In this document: positions 53,129 through 61,299 of the stretch, in pieces | Position numbering within the stretch: the first letter of the stretch is position 1 | Layout of the letters: the number at the start of each line of letters is the position of its first letter | NCBI RefSeq assembly: GCF_007988885.1 | Contig: NZ_BJUZ01000005.1 | Span: 1 to 64,000, forward strand | Reading direction: 5' to 3' | Length of the DNA stretch: 64,000 bases | Origin: Gluconobacter wancherniae NBRC 103581 | GTDB taxonomy: Bacteria > Pseudomonadota > Alphaproteobacteria > Acetobacterales > Acetobacteraceae | Notes under the pieces: model-generated | The model's database searches: none | What the model was told of the DNA's origin: nothing | The model's input: the letters and a program-made list of their open reading frames with translations, nothing else | Translations under genes and position numbers: made by a program

Positions 53129-53347
53129 ATGTCTTACGCCGCTATTGACGCCGCCCGCGTTTCACGGGCTTCAAAATCCGCCCTCCAGACGCTTTCAACG
53201 GTCAAGGAGACGTCCGAAGCCCACCAGCGCAAGACCATTATGATTGAGCGTATTCAGGCGCTTGCCGCTGCAGCAGCAGAAACTGAGGGCTGCGGTGTGA
53301 TTACCCTGACGTCAGAAGAGTTTTGGCTGATTTCCAAAAACTGGTGA
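53129..53347 (+). CDS. Small helical protein of unknown function (72 aa)
   Basis: Alanine-rich and helical, without signal or membrane segment; the C-terminus TLTSEEFWLISKNW is unlike the rest. AAGGAG nine bases before the ATG supports translation. No family is recognised. Confidence 0.55.
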   Translation: MSYAAIDAARVSRASKSALQTLSTVKETSEAHQRKTIMIERIQALAAAAAETEGCGVITLTSEEFWLISKNW

Positions 53348-53390
53348 TCTGGGAGGCAGGGGACGTCCCCCTGCCGCACATAAACTTCGA

Positions 53391-53783
53391 TCAGCCCTTG
53401 TAGGATGCGATTTCGATAAGATTTCCGTCCGGATCCCGGCAGTAGACGGACGTCATGGGCCCAAGGGCACCGATGCGGGTCGCCGGGCCGTTGAGCACTT
53501 CCACACCGCATTTTTCAAGATGGTGTACAACATCTTCGCTATCAATGGCGCTGGTGAAGCACAGGTCGGATGCGCCGGGAACGGCGCCCTTTGCTGTCTC
53601 CCATCCTTCTGATCCTTCAGGGCGAAGATTGATCTTCTGGCCGCCGAAGCTCAGTGCGACGCGATTATTGCGGCCATATTCCTCGATATCCATCCCCAGA
53701 ACGCGCTGGTACCACGACGCCGAAACCGTTCTGTCACGGACGGTAAGAACGACATGGTCAAGTCGGTCAACGGTAAAGCGCAT
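53391..53783 (-). CDS. VOC-superfamily (glyoxalase/dioxygenase-like) protein
   Basis: 130 aa in two beta-alpha-beta-beta-beta units: LDHVVLTVRDRTVSASWYQRV and, in the second half, YCRDPDGNLIEIAS. The metal-ligand His and Glu of the family are present at these places. Members include lactoylglutathione lyase-like and antibiotic-resistance proteins; the substrate is unknown. ATG 53783 is chosen since the fold begins immediately. Confidence 0.82.
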   Translation of the reverse strand: MRFTVDRLDHVVLTVRDRTVSASWYQRVLGMDIEEYGRNNRVALSFGGQKINLRPEGSEGWETAKGAVPGASDLCFTSAIDSEDVVHHLEKCGVEVLNGPATRIGALGPMTSVYCRDPDGNLIEIASYKG

Positions 53784-53861
53784 GGATTTGCCTCGTTGGG
53801 ACAGTTTGAGTGGCAAGTATAGGACGGGATTGCTGGTGGAGGCCATGCCCCCGGAGATCCC

Positions 53862-54947
53862 TCACTGACTGGAAATATGTTGCGGGCGCTTGTGCTGTTC
53901 AAGCCAGCGCCCCAAAGGTCGCGCGATCATGGGGCCAAGCACGATGACAGCAATCATTCTCGCTGTCTGCAATGAGACGATGAACGGCAGGTTCACAGGG
54001 ATGCTCGCGCTGATGATGACGACTGTATCCAGCCCGCCCGGGCTTGTGGCCAGATAAGCGCTCAGCAGATCGACATGTGCCAGTTTGGCAACCGGAAATG
54101 CCAGCGCCGCACAGGTCAGGATCAGGATGGTGGAAGACAGCGCGACAGCAGGCAGAGCGCTGAGGGCGTGGCGAAGGACGGGCCCTGTGAACCGTAGGCC
54201 TATGGTCCAGCCCAGAAGAAAATATGCCGGAACCCGCAGCCATTCAGGCGTTGCGACGGTAAATATGCCCGTCAGTTTCGCAATTGTGCCCAGAAGGATC
54301 GTGAGAAGCAGGGGGGCTGCTGGAATGCGGAGTCTGGGGCCTAGCAGGCTGCAACATAGTATGAGGGCGACTGTGGGATAGATGTCACCCACGCCACTTG
54401 GCGGTAGGTAGGGGACATGGTGGCCTGCAGTGACAATTCTGGCGACCACCGATGTAGCAATCGCGACAAGAATGACGCGGAAATAGAGCATGAACGCCAC
54501 GAGGCGTGCATCCGCACCAAAAGCCTCGCACATCAGCGTCATCATAGACGCGCCGCCCGGAGATGAGCCCCAGAGGGCTGATGTTCCCGGGACGACACGG
54601 AAATATGCCAGAACGGCACCGGTCCCGAAGCTGACCACGACAACGGACAGCACACTGAAAAGCATGATGCCGCTATGCTGGACGATATCTCGCAGAACAG
54701 GTGCCGAAAGGCCTGAGGCCACCATGCAGGCAATAATGGCCTGTGAGAGCGAAAACAGGCTTTTCGGGACACGCACACCATGCCCGGAGACCGCAACAAT
54801 GATTGCTGCGATCATGGGGCCGAGCATCATGCCAGCAGACAGATGCACAGCAAGAAATACAGCCACTGCCAGGACAGACAGACACAGCAGGCCAAGCCAG
54901 CGTAGGATGGTGGTGTGCAGGCTGAGTGCTGGTGGGAGTTCAGGCAT
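53862..54947 (-). CDS. AbrB-family (AbrB duplication) membrane protein
   Basis: A 361-aa protein of about ten hydrophobic segments with two related halves (for example LGPMIAAIIVAVSGHGVRVP and LGPRLRIPAAPLLLTIL; AYLATSPGGLDTVVIIS and ALWGSSPGGASMMTLM), the mark of the AbrB/ammonia-monooxygenase-annotated family. Its transport substrate is unknown. The start overlaps the stop of the isochorismatase-like gene by 8 bp, so both are one unit under the divergent TetR gene. Confidence 0.8.
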   Translation of the reverse strand: MPELPPALSLHTTILRWLGLLCLSVLAVAVFLAVHLSAGMMLGPMIAAIIVAVSGHGVRVPKSLFSLSQAIIACMVASGLSAPVLRDIVQHSGIMLFSVLSVVVVSFGTGAVLAYFRVVPGTSALWGSSPGGASMMTLMCEAFGADARLVAFMLYFRVILVAIATSVVARIVTAGHHVPYLPPSGVGDIYPTVALILCCSLLGPRLRIPAAPLLLTILLGTIAKLTGIFTVATPEWLRVPAYFLLGWTIGLRFTGPVLRHALSALPAVALSSTILILTCAALAFPVAKLAHVDLLSAYLATSPGGLDTVVIISASIPVNLPFIVSLQTARMIAVIVLGPMIARPLGRWLEQHKRPQHISSQ

Positions 54948-55512
54948 CCAGAGTGAGATTATCCGATGTGACGACACGGGCAATGCGTGGGAACACGACG
55001 TTTACGGCCATGTCATGCACTTCCTTGCCGAAAGAGGTGCAGGAATCTTCGACGATTACGACGTTATATCCCAGTTCCCATGCGAAGCGCGCGGTTGATT
55101 CGACGCCAAAATTGGTGGCGATGCCCGTAAGAACGATGGTTTTGATGCCTCGGCGTCGCAGGGAACTGTCCAGCTTTGTGCCGGTGAATGCGCCCCATTG
55201 CTGCTTGAGAATGACCAGATCTCCCTCCTGCACAACGCCTTCCGCGAATTCGGCCCAGTCCGCAGGAAGCTGGCGTAGTGCCGCGCGTCCACCGACATCG
55301 CTCAGCCCACAGGGTGCGTCCCGCCCATCTTTTCCGAAAGCCACATGCACGGGCACGACAAGGCCGCCTGCTTTGCGAAAGCGCTCTGCCAGGGAGAGGG
55401 ATTTCTGGAGGATGGTGGCAGAATCATAGGGCGCAAGATCCATGCCGAGGATGCCGCGTTGAAGGTCAATCATCACGAGTGCGGTGGTCGTGGGATCAAG
55501 TGATATGGTCAT
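54940..55512 (-). CDS. Isochorismatase-like hydrolase lacking the catalytic cysteine
   Basis: 190 aa, Rossmann-like. The triad Asp (VMIDLQRG) and Lys (VILKQQWGAF) are visible, but the position of the nucleophilic Cys reads TGIATNFGVESTAR, with Gly. Isochorismatase itself also lacks the Cys, so an enol-ether or similar hydrolysis is possible; cysteine-dependent amidase activity is not expected. It is cotranscribed with the AbrB gene and divergent from tetR. Confidence 0.8.
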   Translation of the reverse strand: MTISLDPTTTALVMIDLQRGILGMDLAPYDSATILQKSLSLAERFRKAGGLVVPVHVAFGKDGRDAPCGLSDVGGRAALRQLPADWAEFAEGVVQEGDLVILKQQWGAFTGTKLDSSLRRRGIKTIVLTGIATNFGVESTARFAWELGYNVVIVEDSCTSFGKEVHDMAVNVVFPRIARVVTSDNLTLDA

Positions 55513-55541
55513 GCGTGACACTCCTGAGGTCCTGGAATAGG

Positions 55542-55553
55542 GTAGGCACCTAC
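55542..55553. promoter_or_regulatory. Candidate TetR operator
   Basis: GTAGGCACCTAC is a palindrome (arms GTAGG/CCTAC) in the middle of the 65-bp divergent region between the isochorismatase-like and tetR genes. TetR-family proteins usually bind such sites to repress both directions. Confidence 0.45.
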
Positions 55554-55577
55554 TAATAGTTGAGGATTATCTCGCAT

Positions 55578-56192
55578 ATGTCAAAAGGAGTCGAAATACC
55601 GGCACGTATCCCGATCCGACGTCATGGCGTAGCGAGGGTGGAAGCCATTCTGGAAGCCGCCACGAAACTCTTTGCGGAGCGTGGATTGCAGGGCACGACC
55701 ATGTCTGCCGTGGCCGAGGAATCGGGAACGGCCCCAGGGTCGCTCTACAGGTTTTTCCGTAATCGGGATGAAGTGTGGGATGCGCTGCTGGATCGGTATG
55801 TCGCGCTGCGTTACGACCAGTTGTCAGAGTTGAGGGCCTGTGCACCACTCATGACGACGCAGGAACTGGCCCGGCATATGGTTCAGGATATGCAGAACCG
55901 TTTTCAACTTCGCAAGCTTGCGATGTCTTTTCTGGAAATCAGGGAGGATCTGGCGCCGAGGCGAAGGGAGCTGCGGCTCGAAATCCTGAGACGGACCGCC
56001 GATGTTTTGCAAGCACACGCACCGGAGGCAGACCCGGAAAGGCTGCCTGTTATTGCACGGATGGCGTCACAGATGCTCAGGATGGTCGCCGGCCTTGAAA
56101 AAGTTGAGGCCGACGGGGAGGGGGCAGTCATGCCAGAGCTGGAGCGTGCCCTGTGCCTCTACCTCACGGATACCCTGAGGAGGGTGCCGTGA
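55578..56192 (+). CDS. TetR/AcrR-family regulator
   Basis: 204 aa. The N-terminal helix-turn-helix is plain (AILEAATKLFAERGLQGTTM, then GTAPGSLYRFFRNRDEV, residues 20-70) and the rest is an all-helical ligand domain. It is divergent from the isochorismatase/AbrB pair and likely represses it. The ATG at 55578 is preceded by GAGG. Confidence 0.87.
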   Translation: MSKGVEIPARIPIRRHGVARVEAILEAATKLFAERGLQGTTMSAVAEESGTAPGSLYRFFRNRDEVWDALLDRYVALRYDQLSELRACAPLMTTQELARHMVQDMQNRFQLRKLAMSFLEIREDLAPRRRELRLEILRRTADVLQAHAPEADPERLPVIARMASQMLRMVAGLEKVEADGEGAVMPELERALCLYLTDTLRRVP

Positions 56193-56201
56193 GGTAGAGG
56201 G

Positions 56202-56756
56202 TTATTTCTGTGGCTTCTTGCGGAACGCTGCGAGGCTGACGACTTCCGCCTCTTTGGGTTCTTCGAGCTGAACTTCCGGGTGGTGAGCCGGATCGATATC
56301 GTCTGGCTCAACGGCGTCTTCCGGAATTTCGATATCTTCCTCAAGTTCGCCATGTGCGCTCGCGAAACGCAGAGCCATGCGGATGTGTGGGTCTGCGAAG
56401 GCGGTGATGGCAGAAACCGGGATAACCAGAATGCTGCCGACGCCGCCAAAAGACAGGCCTACAGACACGGTGTTCTTGTCGCGATCCAGTGCCAGATCCC
56501 AGAACTGGTGCTGGATGACGATGGTCATTTCTTCAGGATATTGCGCGCGTAGGCGGGACGGTACCACCACGCCCGGGCGATCGGTGCGGAATGTCAGGTA
56601 GAAATGGTGGGCGCCAGGCAGGCCTTCGGCTGCAACGTGCTCGATGGCACGCAGCATGACTTCGCGATACGCGTCTTCAACCCAGTCATCATAGGGAAGA
56701 AGGCTGTCCGGCAGGTCGTCGAACCCGTCATGGCCGTTGTTGTCGTCGTCGCTCAT
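56202..56756 (-). CDS. sspB: SspB-type ClpXP adaptor
   Basis: A 184-aa protein that delivers ssrA-tagged proteins to the ClpXP protease. The tag-binding domain (about 15-125) includes FRTDRPGVVVPSRLRAQYP and LSFGGVGSILVIPVSAI; an acidic linker follows, and the C-terminal VSLAAFRKKPQK is the ClpX-docking tail. It matches the alphaproteobacterial form. The tmRNA gene lies just upstream on the same strand, joining tagging and degradation. ATG 56756 gives the usual N-terminus. Confidence 0.87.
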   Translation of the reverse strand: MSDDDNNGHDGFDDLPDSLLPYDDWVEDAYREVMLRAIEHVAAEGLPGAHHFYLTFRTDRPGVVVPSRLRAQYPEEMTIVIQHQFWDLALDRDKNTVSVGLSFGGVGSILVIPVSAITAFADPHIRMALRFASAHGELEEDIEIPEDAVEPDDIDPAHHPEVQLEEPKEAEVVSLAAFRKKPQK

Positions 56757-56810
56757 GGTTAAAAACCTGAATATTGTACGGTCAGTTGGGTCAGGTCTGC
56801 GACAGACGCG

Positions 56811-57100
56811 CGCCGAAGGCAAGTTGTCTTTGTGCGATCTTGTTGAAGTGGGAGGCTTCTGTTGCCCGGTGCCTCCCGAACCGCGCTTATCGCTTATGCA
56901 GCGACAGCGAGCACCTTAGAGTTATCATTGGCACTTGTAAGTTTAGCCCGATGACGGTGGTACAATACCGGGCAAAAGATAAGTCTTTACCGTGCGCGTC
57001 GAGCCTGTTTCGTCCCCACAGACCCCCTTTTGAGGGGTTTTTATTGGTGGAGACGCCGGGCACTGCCCCCGGGTCCACAACACTTATTCCACTTACCGTT
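56811..57100 (-). ncRNA. ssrA: tmRNA, circularly permuted two-piece form
   Basis: On the minus strand the acceptor piece comes first, with a T-arm hairpin CCGGG/CCCGG, and ends CGTCTCCACCA (last A at 57045). A spacer with a CCCCTCAAAAGGGG hairpin follows. The coding piece then starts GGGGACGAAACAGGCTCGACG (5' G at 57017). GGGGACG pairs with CGTCTCC to close the acceptor stem, with one G-U. The tag frame at 56932-56894 encodes ANDNSKVLAVAA then TAA. A pseudoknot follows: GGGAGGC/GCCTCCC stem, and GGCAA in the loop with TTGCC at 56822-56818. This arrangement is known from alphaproteobacteria. The outer ends are approximate. It frees stalled ribosomes; SspB next door handles the tagged products. 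Confidence 0.9.
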
Positions 57101-57137
57101 TATCGCCATAGCTAGGGACGAACCCCCTGCACCGCTG

Positions 57138-57166
57138 AACATAGGCCTGCACGCGCGCCTTCGCAA
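57138..57166 (-). promoter_or_regulatory. Candidate ssrA promoter
   Basis: On the minus strand TTGCGA (57166-57161) and TATGTT (57143-57138) are separated by 17 bp, a sigma-70-like layout. It would start transcription near 57131, ahead of the acceptor piece. Confidence 0.5.
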
Positions 57167-57229
57167 GAGGATTGCGAAAAACTCAATAGGCTGGTGACCC
57201 GAAGGAGGTCAGCATGCTAGAGGCAGGTC

Positions 57230-58150
57230 ATGGCTCTGACATCTGAACAGCGCGCCGAAATCGACGCGCAACGTACCGCTCCCCAGCTGACTTCCCGCCC
57301 GACCGTACCGGCGATGGAAGAGCTGCTTTACACGCCTTTCGAGGTTCTGGATCACGGTTTTGTCCGTGTCGTGGACTATATGGGTGATGATGGTGCTGTC
57401 GTGCAGGCCGCCCGCGTTTCCTATGGCCGGGGCACGCGCAAGGTATCAGAGGATGCGGGGCTTATCCGTTATCTGATGCGCCATCGTCATTCGACGCCGT
57501 TCGAGATGTGCGAGATCAAATTTCACGTGAAGCTGCCCGTCTTCGTGGCGCGCCAGTGGATTCGCCATCGCATGGCGAGCGTAAACGAATATTCGGCACG
57601 GTATTCGATTCTGGATCGTGAATTCTATCTGCCTGCGCTGGATCAGGTTTCGGCCCAGAGCAGCTCCAACCGTCAGGGACGCAGTGATGCGCTGGACGAA
57701 GATGCTGCCCGTCAGGTGCTGCATCTTCTGCATCGGGATGCCACCCAGTGCTACGATGATTACGAGACTATGCTTGACCCCGAGGGTATGGGTCTTGCCC
57801 GTGAACTTGCCCGCATGAATCTTACGCTGAACACCTATACGCAATGGTACTGGAAGGTTGATCTGCATAATCTCATGCACTTCCTCGCACTGCGTGCGGA
57901 TGCACATGCGCAATACGAAATCCGTGTTTATGCCGAAAAAATGATTGAGATTCTCAAGGCATGGGTTCCGGCAACGGCTGCGGCTTTCGAGGAATATCGT
58001 CTGGGTGCTTTCACGTTCTCTGCCGGGATGCTCAAGGTGCTGCGTAGGCGTCTCGCCGGTGAGGACGTAGGGCAGGAGAATTCCGGCCTGACGAAACGGG
58101 AATGGATTGAGATGAATGCCATGCTGGACGCTCCCCATCCACATGGCTGA
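57230..58150 (+). CDS. thyX: FAD-dependent thymidylate synthase
   Basis: 306 aa. This makes dTMP from dUMP with methylenetetrahydrofolate, FAD and NADPH. The ThyX signature RHRxxSxNExSxRY is complete ([15 protein letters not shown] from residue 112), and the upstream RHRHSTPFE loop and the later [17 protein letters not shown] also match. It is longer than many ThyX (220-260) but usual for alphaproteobacteria. The ATG at 57230 has AGAGG upstream; an out-of-frame ATG at 57213 stops after ten codons. Confidence 0.94.
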   Translation: MALTSEQRAEIDAQRTAPQLTSRPTVPAMEELLYTPFEVLDHGFVRVVDYMGDDGAVVQAARVSYGRGTRKVSEDAGLIRYLMRHRHSTPFEMCEIKFHVKLPVFVARQWIRHRMASVNEYSARYSILDREFYLPALDQVSAQSSSNRQGRSDALDEDAARQVLHLLHRDATQCYDDYETMLDPEGMGLARELARMNLTLNTYTQWYWKVDLHNLMHFLALRADAHAQYEIRVYAEKMIEILKAWVPATAAAFEEYRLGAFTFSAGMLKVLRRRLAGEDVGQENSGLTKREWIEMNAMLDAPHPHG

Positions 58151-58168
58151 TCAGGCAGGAAACCGGGC

Positions 58169-58390
58169 TTGAGCGATCTTGAAACCCTGTTGCGGGAAGC
58201 GAGGCTCCAGCAGGAAAAGGAGCCTCTTGCCGAGCCTGTTGTGCGGCAAGCAAGCCTGCGGCCATGGGGCATCACGGCCGGGGTGTTTGTCCTGATTTTT
58301 CTTGGAATCCATTTTCTCTGGCCAGTTCCTGCGAAGCGTGGCCTTCCCTTCTGTGGTCCCACAGTTACGGTATCTTGCCAGAAACCCTGA
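58169..58390 (+). CDS. Small single-pass membrane protein (73 aa), TTG start
   Basis: A charged N-terminal helix (LETLLREARLQQEKEP) is followed by one membrane segment (GITAGVFVLIFLGIHFLW) and a short tail with two cysteines. It begins with TTG, preceded by AGGA, 18 bp after thyX. No family is recognised. Confidence 0.5.
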   Translation: MSDLETLLREARLQQEKEPLAEPVVRQASLRPWGITAGVFVLIFLGIHFLWPVPAKRGLPFCGPTVTVSCQKP

Positions 58391-58481
58391 CGGTCAGATT
58401 TGTCGTGGTGTAGTCAGGCTATCCCAATGACTTCCAATCCATGCGAAACCTTTGTGCATTCATGTAGCAAGGAGTTTCGCA

Positions 58482-59213
58482 ATGACCCAACGTGTCGCCA
58501 TCGTAACCGGCGGAAGCCGCGGTATCGGTGCAGGAATCGCTCTTAAGCTTGCTGAAGACGGCTATGATGTCGCCTTTTCCTATGCGCGCAATGCAGCGCG
58601 TGCAGAAGAAGTCGCTGCCGAAATTCGTGCCACAGGCCGCCGGGCACTTCCCATTCAGGCAGATGGCGGTTCAGCCGAGGGCAACCGCGCCATTATCGCC
58701 CGCACTATCCAGGAGTTCGGACGCATCGATGCGCTCGTTTGTAATGCTGGAATGTATCCTTATGGATCAATTGATCAGGCGGAAATCGAACAGATCGAGC
58801 AGGTTCTGAACCTGAATCTTCGCGCTGTTATGATCGAGACGTCTGAAGCAGTGAAGCATATGACGTCTGGCGGTCGTCTGATTTATATTGGTTCGGCGTT
58901 TGGAGAGCGTTCGCCGTTTCCGGGTATTTCGCTCTATTCCGCAACCAAAGCGGCACTTCCCGGATTTGCACGGGGCGTTGCGCGTGATCTGGGGACACGG
59001 GGCATTACGGCCAATGTCGTGCAGCCGGGGCCGATCGACACGGAACTTAATCCGGCAGATGGCGAGGGTGCGGCTCTGATCCGCAGTTTCTGTGCCACAG
59101 GCGGGTATGGAAAGGTGTCGGACATTGCAGAGGCCGTGTCATATCTCGCAAGCCCGGCTGCAGGTTATGTCACGGGCACTGTGCTGACTGTCGATGGAGG
59201 ACTGTGCGCCTGA
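58482..59213 (+). CDS. Short-chain dehydrogenase/reductase
   Basis: 243 aa, classical SDR: TGGSRGIG cofactor loop (residues 10-17), NAG near residue 88, catalytic Ser in YIGSAF and YSATKAAL (Y-x-x-x-K near 154), and PGPIDTELNP. It resembles FabG-type 3-oxoacyl reductases but may act on another alcohol or ketone. AAGGAG lies seven bases before ATG 58482. It ends at a strong hairpin shared with fba. Confidence 0.87.
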   Translation: MTQRVAIVTGGSRGIGAGIALKLAEDGYDVAFSYARNAARAEEVAAEIRATGRRALPIQADGGSAEGNRAIIARTIQEFGRIDALVCNAGMYPYGSIDQAEIEQIEQVLNLNLRAVMIETSEAVKHMTSGGRLIYIGSAFGERSPFPGISLYSATKAALPGFARGVARDLGTRGITANVVQPGPIDTELNPADGEGAALIRSFCATGGYGKVSDIAEAVSYLASPAAGYVTGTVLTVDGGLCA

Positions 59214-59226
59214 TAGGATCAATCAT

Positions 59227-59251
59227 CTGGCGGAATATTTTATTCCGCCAG
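59227..59251. terminator. Bidirectional hairpin between the SDR and fba genes
   Basis: CTGGCGGAATA (59227-59237) and its perfect complement (59241-59251) with a TTT loop lie between two convergent stops. It is symmetric, so it could serve both genes; no long T tract. Confidence 0.6.
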
Positions 59252-59261
59252 AATGTGCTTC

Positions 59262-60335
59262 TCAGGATTTCGCGATGGAGCGCCCCTTGGCACCAAGGGT
59301 CTCGAAAGCTTCATCCAGGCGCTGGATAATGCTCTTCTCGCCTGCACGCAGCCATTTGCGTGGGTCATACAATGATTTCAGGGGCTTGCCCGAGGTCGGG
59401 TCAATCTGGTGGCGGAAGGCCTCCGGATTTTCAAAGACGCGGGCGCCCACGCCTTCTGCGAATGCGAACTGCACATCCGTATCGATGTTCATCTTGAACA
59501 CACCATAGGATACCGCGGCTTCGATATCCGCGACTTCCGAACCCGAACCGCCGTGGAAAACCAGGCTGAGCGGCTTTGGTCCCGTTTTTGCCACTGCTGC
59601 GACAGCCTGCTGGGAGGCAAGAAGAATCTCGGGGCGCAGCTTGACGTTCCCAGGCTTATAGACGCCATGGACGTTACCGAAAGACGCCGCGATGGACACT
59701 GTGCCGAGAGGGGCCAGCAGTTCCCAGGCGCGCAGAACGTCTTCGGGTTGCGTGTAGAGATGCGCGTTGTCCGCACCCTCTTCAAGGTCATGGCCAACGC
59801 CATCTTCCTCGCCGCCGGTTACGCCCAGTTCGATTTCGAGTCCCATGCCCAGAGGCGCAAGGCGCTTAAGCATCTCAGCCGAGGTTTCCAGATTTTTCTC
59901 GATCGGTTCGGCTGAAAGGTCGAGCATATGTGATGTGAAGAGAGGGCGTCCTGTGGCGGCAAACTCGTCTTCGCTGAGGCTGATCAGGTCATCGAGCCAC
60001 GGAACAAGCTTGCGATCGGCGTGGTCGGTATGGAGGATGACCGCAATCCCGTATTCCTTCGCCAGAAGGTGGACATGGCGCGCAAGGGAAGCAGCACCAA
60101 GGACGCGGGCACGGTGCGCATCCGGGAGGCCTTCTCCGGCAAAGAAGCGTGCACCACCGTTGGATGCCTGAATAATGACGTCTGATCCATTGCGGGCTGC
60201 GGCTTCAAGGACGGCGTTGACGCTGTTCGTTCCAACGACATTGACGGCCGGCAGGGCGTATCCGCCGTCCCGGCAGGCATCAAGCAGAGTGCGGTAGTCT
60301 GCGCCACTGACGACGCCTGGAGAGATGCTTGGCAT
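59262..60335 (-). CDS. fba: Class II fructose-bisphosphate aldolase
   Basis: 357 aa. The zinc enzyme cleaves or forms fructose 1,6-bisphosphate. The metal and catalytic motif VILHTDHADRK lies around residue 106, with LEIELGVTGGEEDG near 172, GNVHGVYKPG near 233 and FHGGSGS near 267. The length matches the class IIA (E. coli FbaA-like) group. It supports gluconeogenesis and the pentose cycle in acetic acid bacteria, many of which lack a full glycolysis. Confidence 0.93.
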   Translation of the reverse strand: MPSISPGVVSGADYRTLLDACRDGGYALPAVNVVGTNSVNAVLEAAARNGSDVIIQASNGGARFFAGEGLPDAHRARVLGAASLARHVHLLAKEYGIAVILHTDHADRKLVPWLDDLISLSEDEFAATGRPLFTSHMLDLSAEPIEKNLETSAEMLKRLAPLGMGLEIELGVTGGEEDGVGHDLEEGADNAHLYTQPEDVLRAWELLAPLGTVSIAASFGNVHGVYKPGNVKLRPEILLASQQAVAAVAKTGPKPLSLVFHGGSGSEVADIEAAVSYGVFKMNIDTDVQFAFAEGVGARVFENPEAFRHQIDPTSGKPLKSLYDPRKWLRAGEKSIIQRLDEAFETLGAKGRSIAKS

Positions 60336-60505
60336 GGTGGGCTCCGGATCACAGGAGACAAAGAGGCATGTGCCTCAGACAGGAAACGTGCATTGTATAT
60401 GTGAGAACGTATGACAAGTCAGCGGTTCGCACGTTTTGGTGTTTTGTGACCTAGTGTGCAGCTGTGTTGCCTGTTGTGCTTTCCGCACGGTATCATGGAG
60501 GCATT

Positions 60506-61270
60506 ATGGCACCGAATCTCTCCGATCCAGATCTCCCTGCCCGCATTCTCGTGGTCGAAGACGACGCGGGAATGAGAACACTCATCCTGCGCGCGTTGCA
60601 GGGTGGGGGTTTCCGCGTCCGTGGCGTTTCCAGTGGCGAGGAAATGTGGGCTGCTCTCGATGTGGCACCTGTGGACCTCATCATTCTCGATGTCATGCTT
60701 CCGGGCGTGAGTGGCATTGAGCTCTGTCGTGCTCTGCGCAATGGGCAGGGTGCGGCACATCCGAACGAAACCGCGCCTGCGCAGGTCCCCATCATTATGG
60801 TTTCCGCGCGTGCTGAAGAACGTGATCGTGTGACGGGTCTTGAGATTGGCGCGGATGACTACGTGCCCAAGCCTTTCGGCCAGCGTGAGCTTCTTGCCCG
60901 TGTTCGTGCCGTTCTGCGTCGCGGAAGCGTGGGCACGTCTACTGAAAAGGTTCGCCGTGAGACGTTGCGTTTCGCAGGGTGGACACTGGATCTTCGCCGC
61001 CGGGAACTGACGGATCCAACAGGTGCGACGGTCGATATCTCAGGCGCTGAGCACGATCTGTTGACGAGCTTCCTGGACAATCCACAGCGCGTGATCGCCC
61101 GTGACCGTCTGCTGGAACTGTCCCGAACACGTCTGGGTGATGTCTCTGATCGCAGCATCGATGTGTTGGTCAGCCGATTGCGCCGCAAGCTCGGGCATGA
61201 TGCCGATACGCTGATTCGCACAGTGCGCGGTCTTGGATACATTTTCGTTGCAGAGGTTGAGCGGGTCTGA
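60506..61270 (+). CDS. OmpR-family response regulator
   Basis: 254 aa. The receiver domain (about 12-135) has acidic pair EDD, phosphorylated Asp in LIILDVMLPG (near residue 65) and Lys in YVPKPF. The C-terminal winged helix (about 155-250) ends SRLRRKLGHDADTLIRTVRGLGYIF. A kinase gene follows at once, so this is a two-component pair of the OmpR/EnvZ type. GGAGG precedes ATG 60506. Confidence 0.9.
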   Translation: MAPNLSDPDLPARILVVEDDAGMRTLILRALQGGGFRVRGVSSGEEMWAALDVAPVDLIILDVMLPGVSGIELCRALRNGQGAAHPNETAPAQVPIIMVSARAEERDRVTGLEIGADDYVPKPFGQRELLARVRAVLRRGSVGTSTEKVRRETLRFAGWTLDLRRRELTDPTGATVDISGAEHDLLTSFLDNPQRVIARDRLLELSRTRLGDVSDRSIDVLVSRLRRKLGHDADTLIRTVRGLGYIFVAEVERV

Positions 61271-61299
61271 CTGGCGCGCACCGCATATTACTTTGGCCT

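Noticed and set aside
56774-57115. 113-aa plus-strand frame over the ssrA region
   Set aside because: The region is explained by the tmRNA on the minus strand (tag, acceptor stem, pseudoknot); the frame has no family features.
57213-57245. ATG at 57213 as the thyX start
   Set aside because: It is out of frame and stops after ten codons; the ATG at 57230 gives the full protein.
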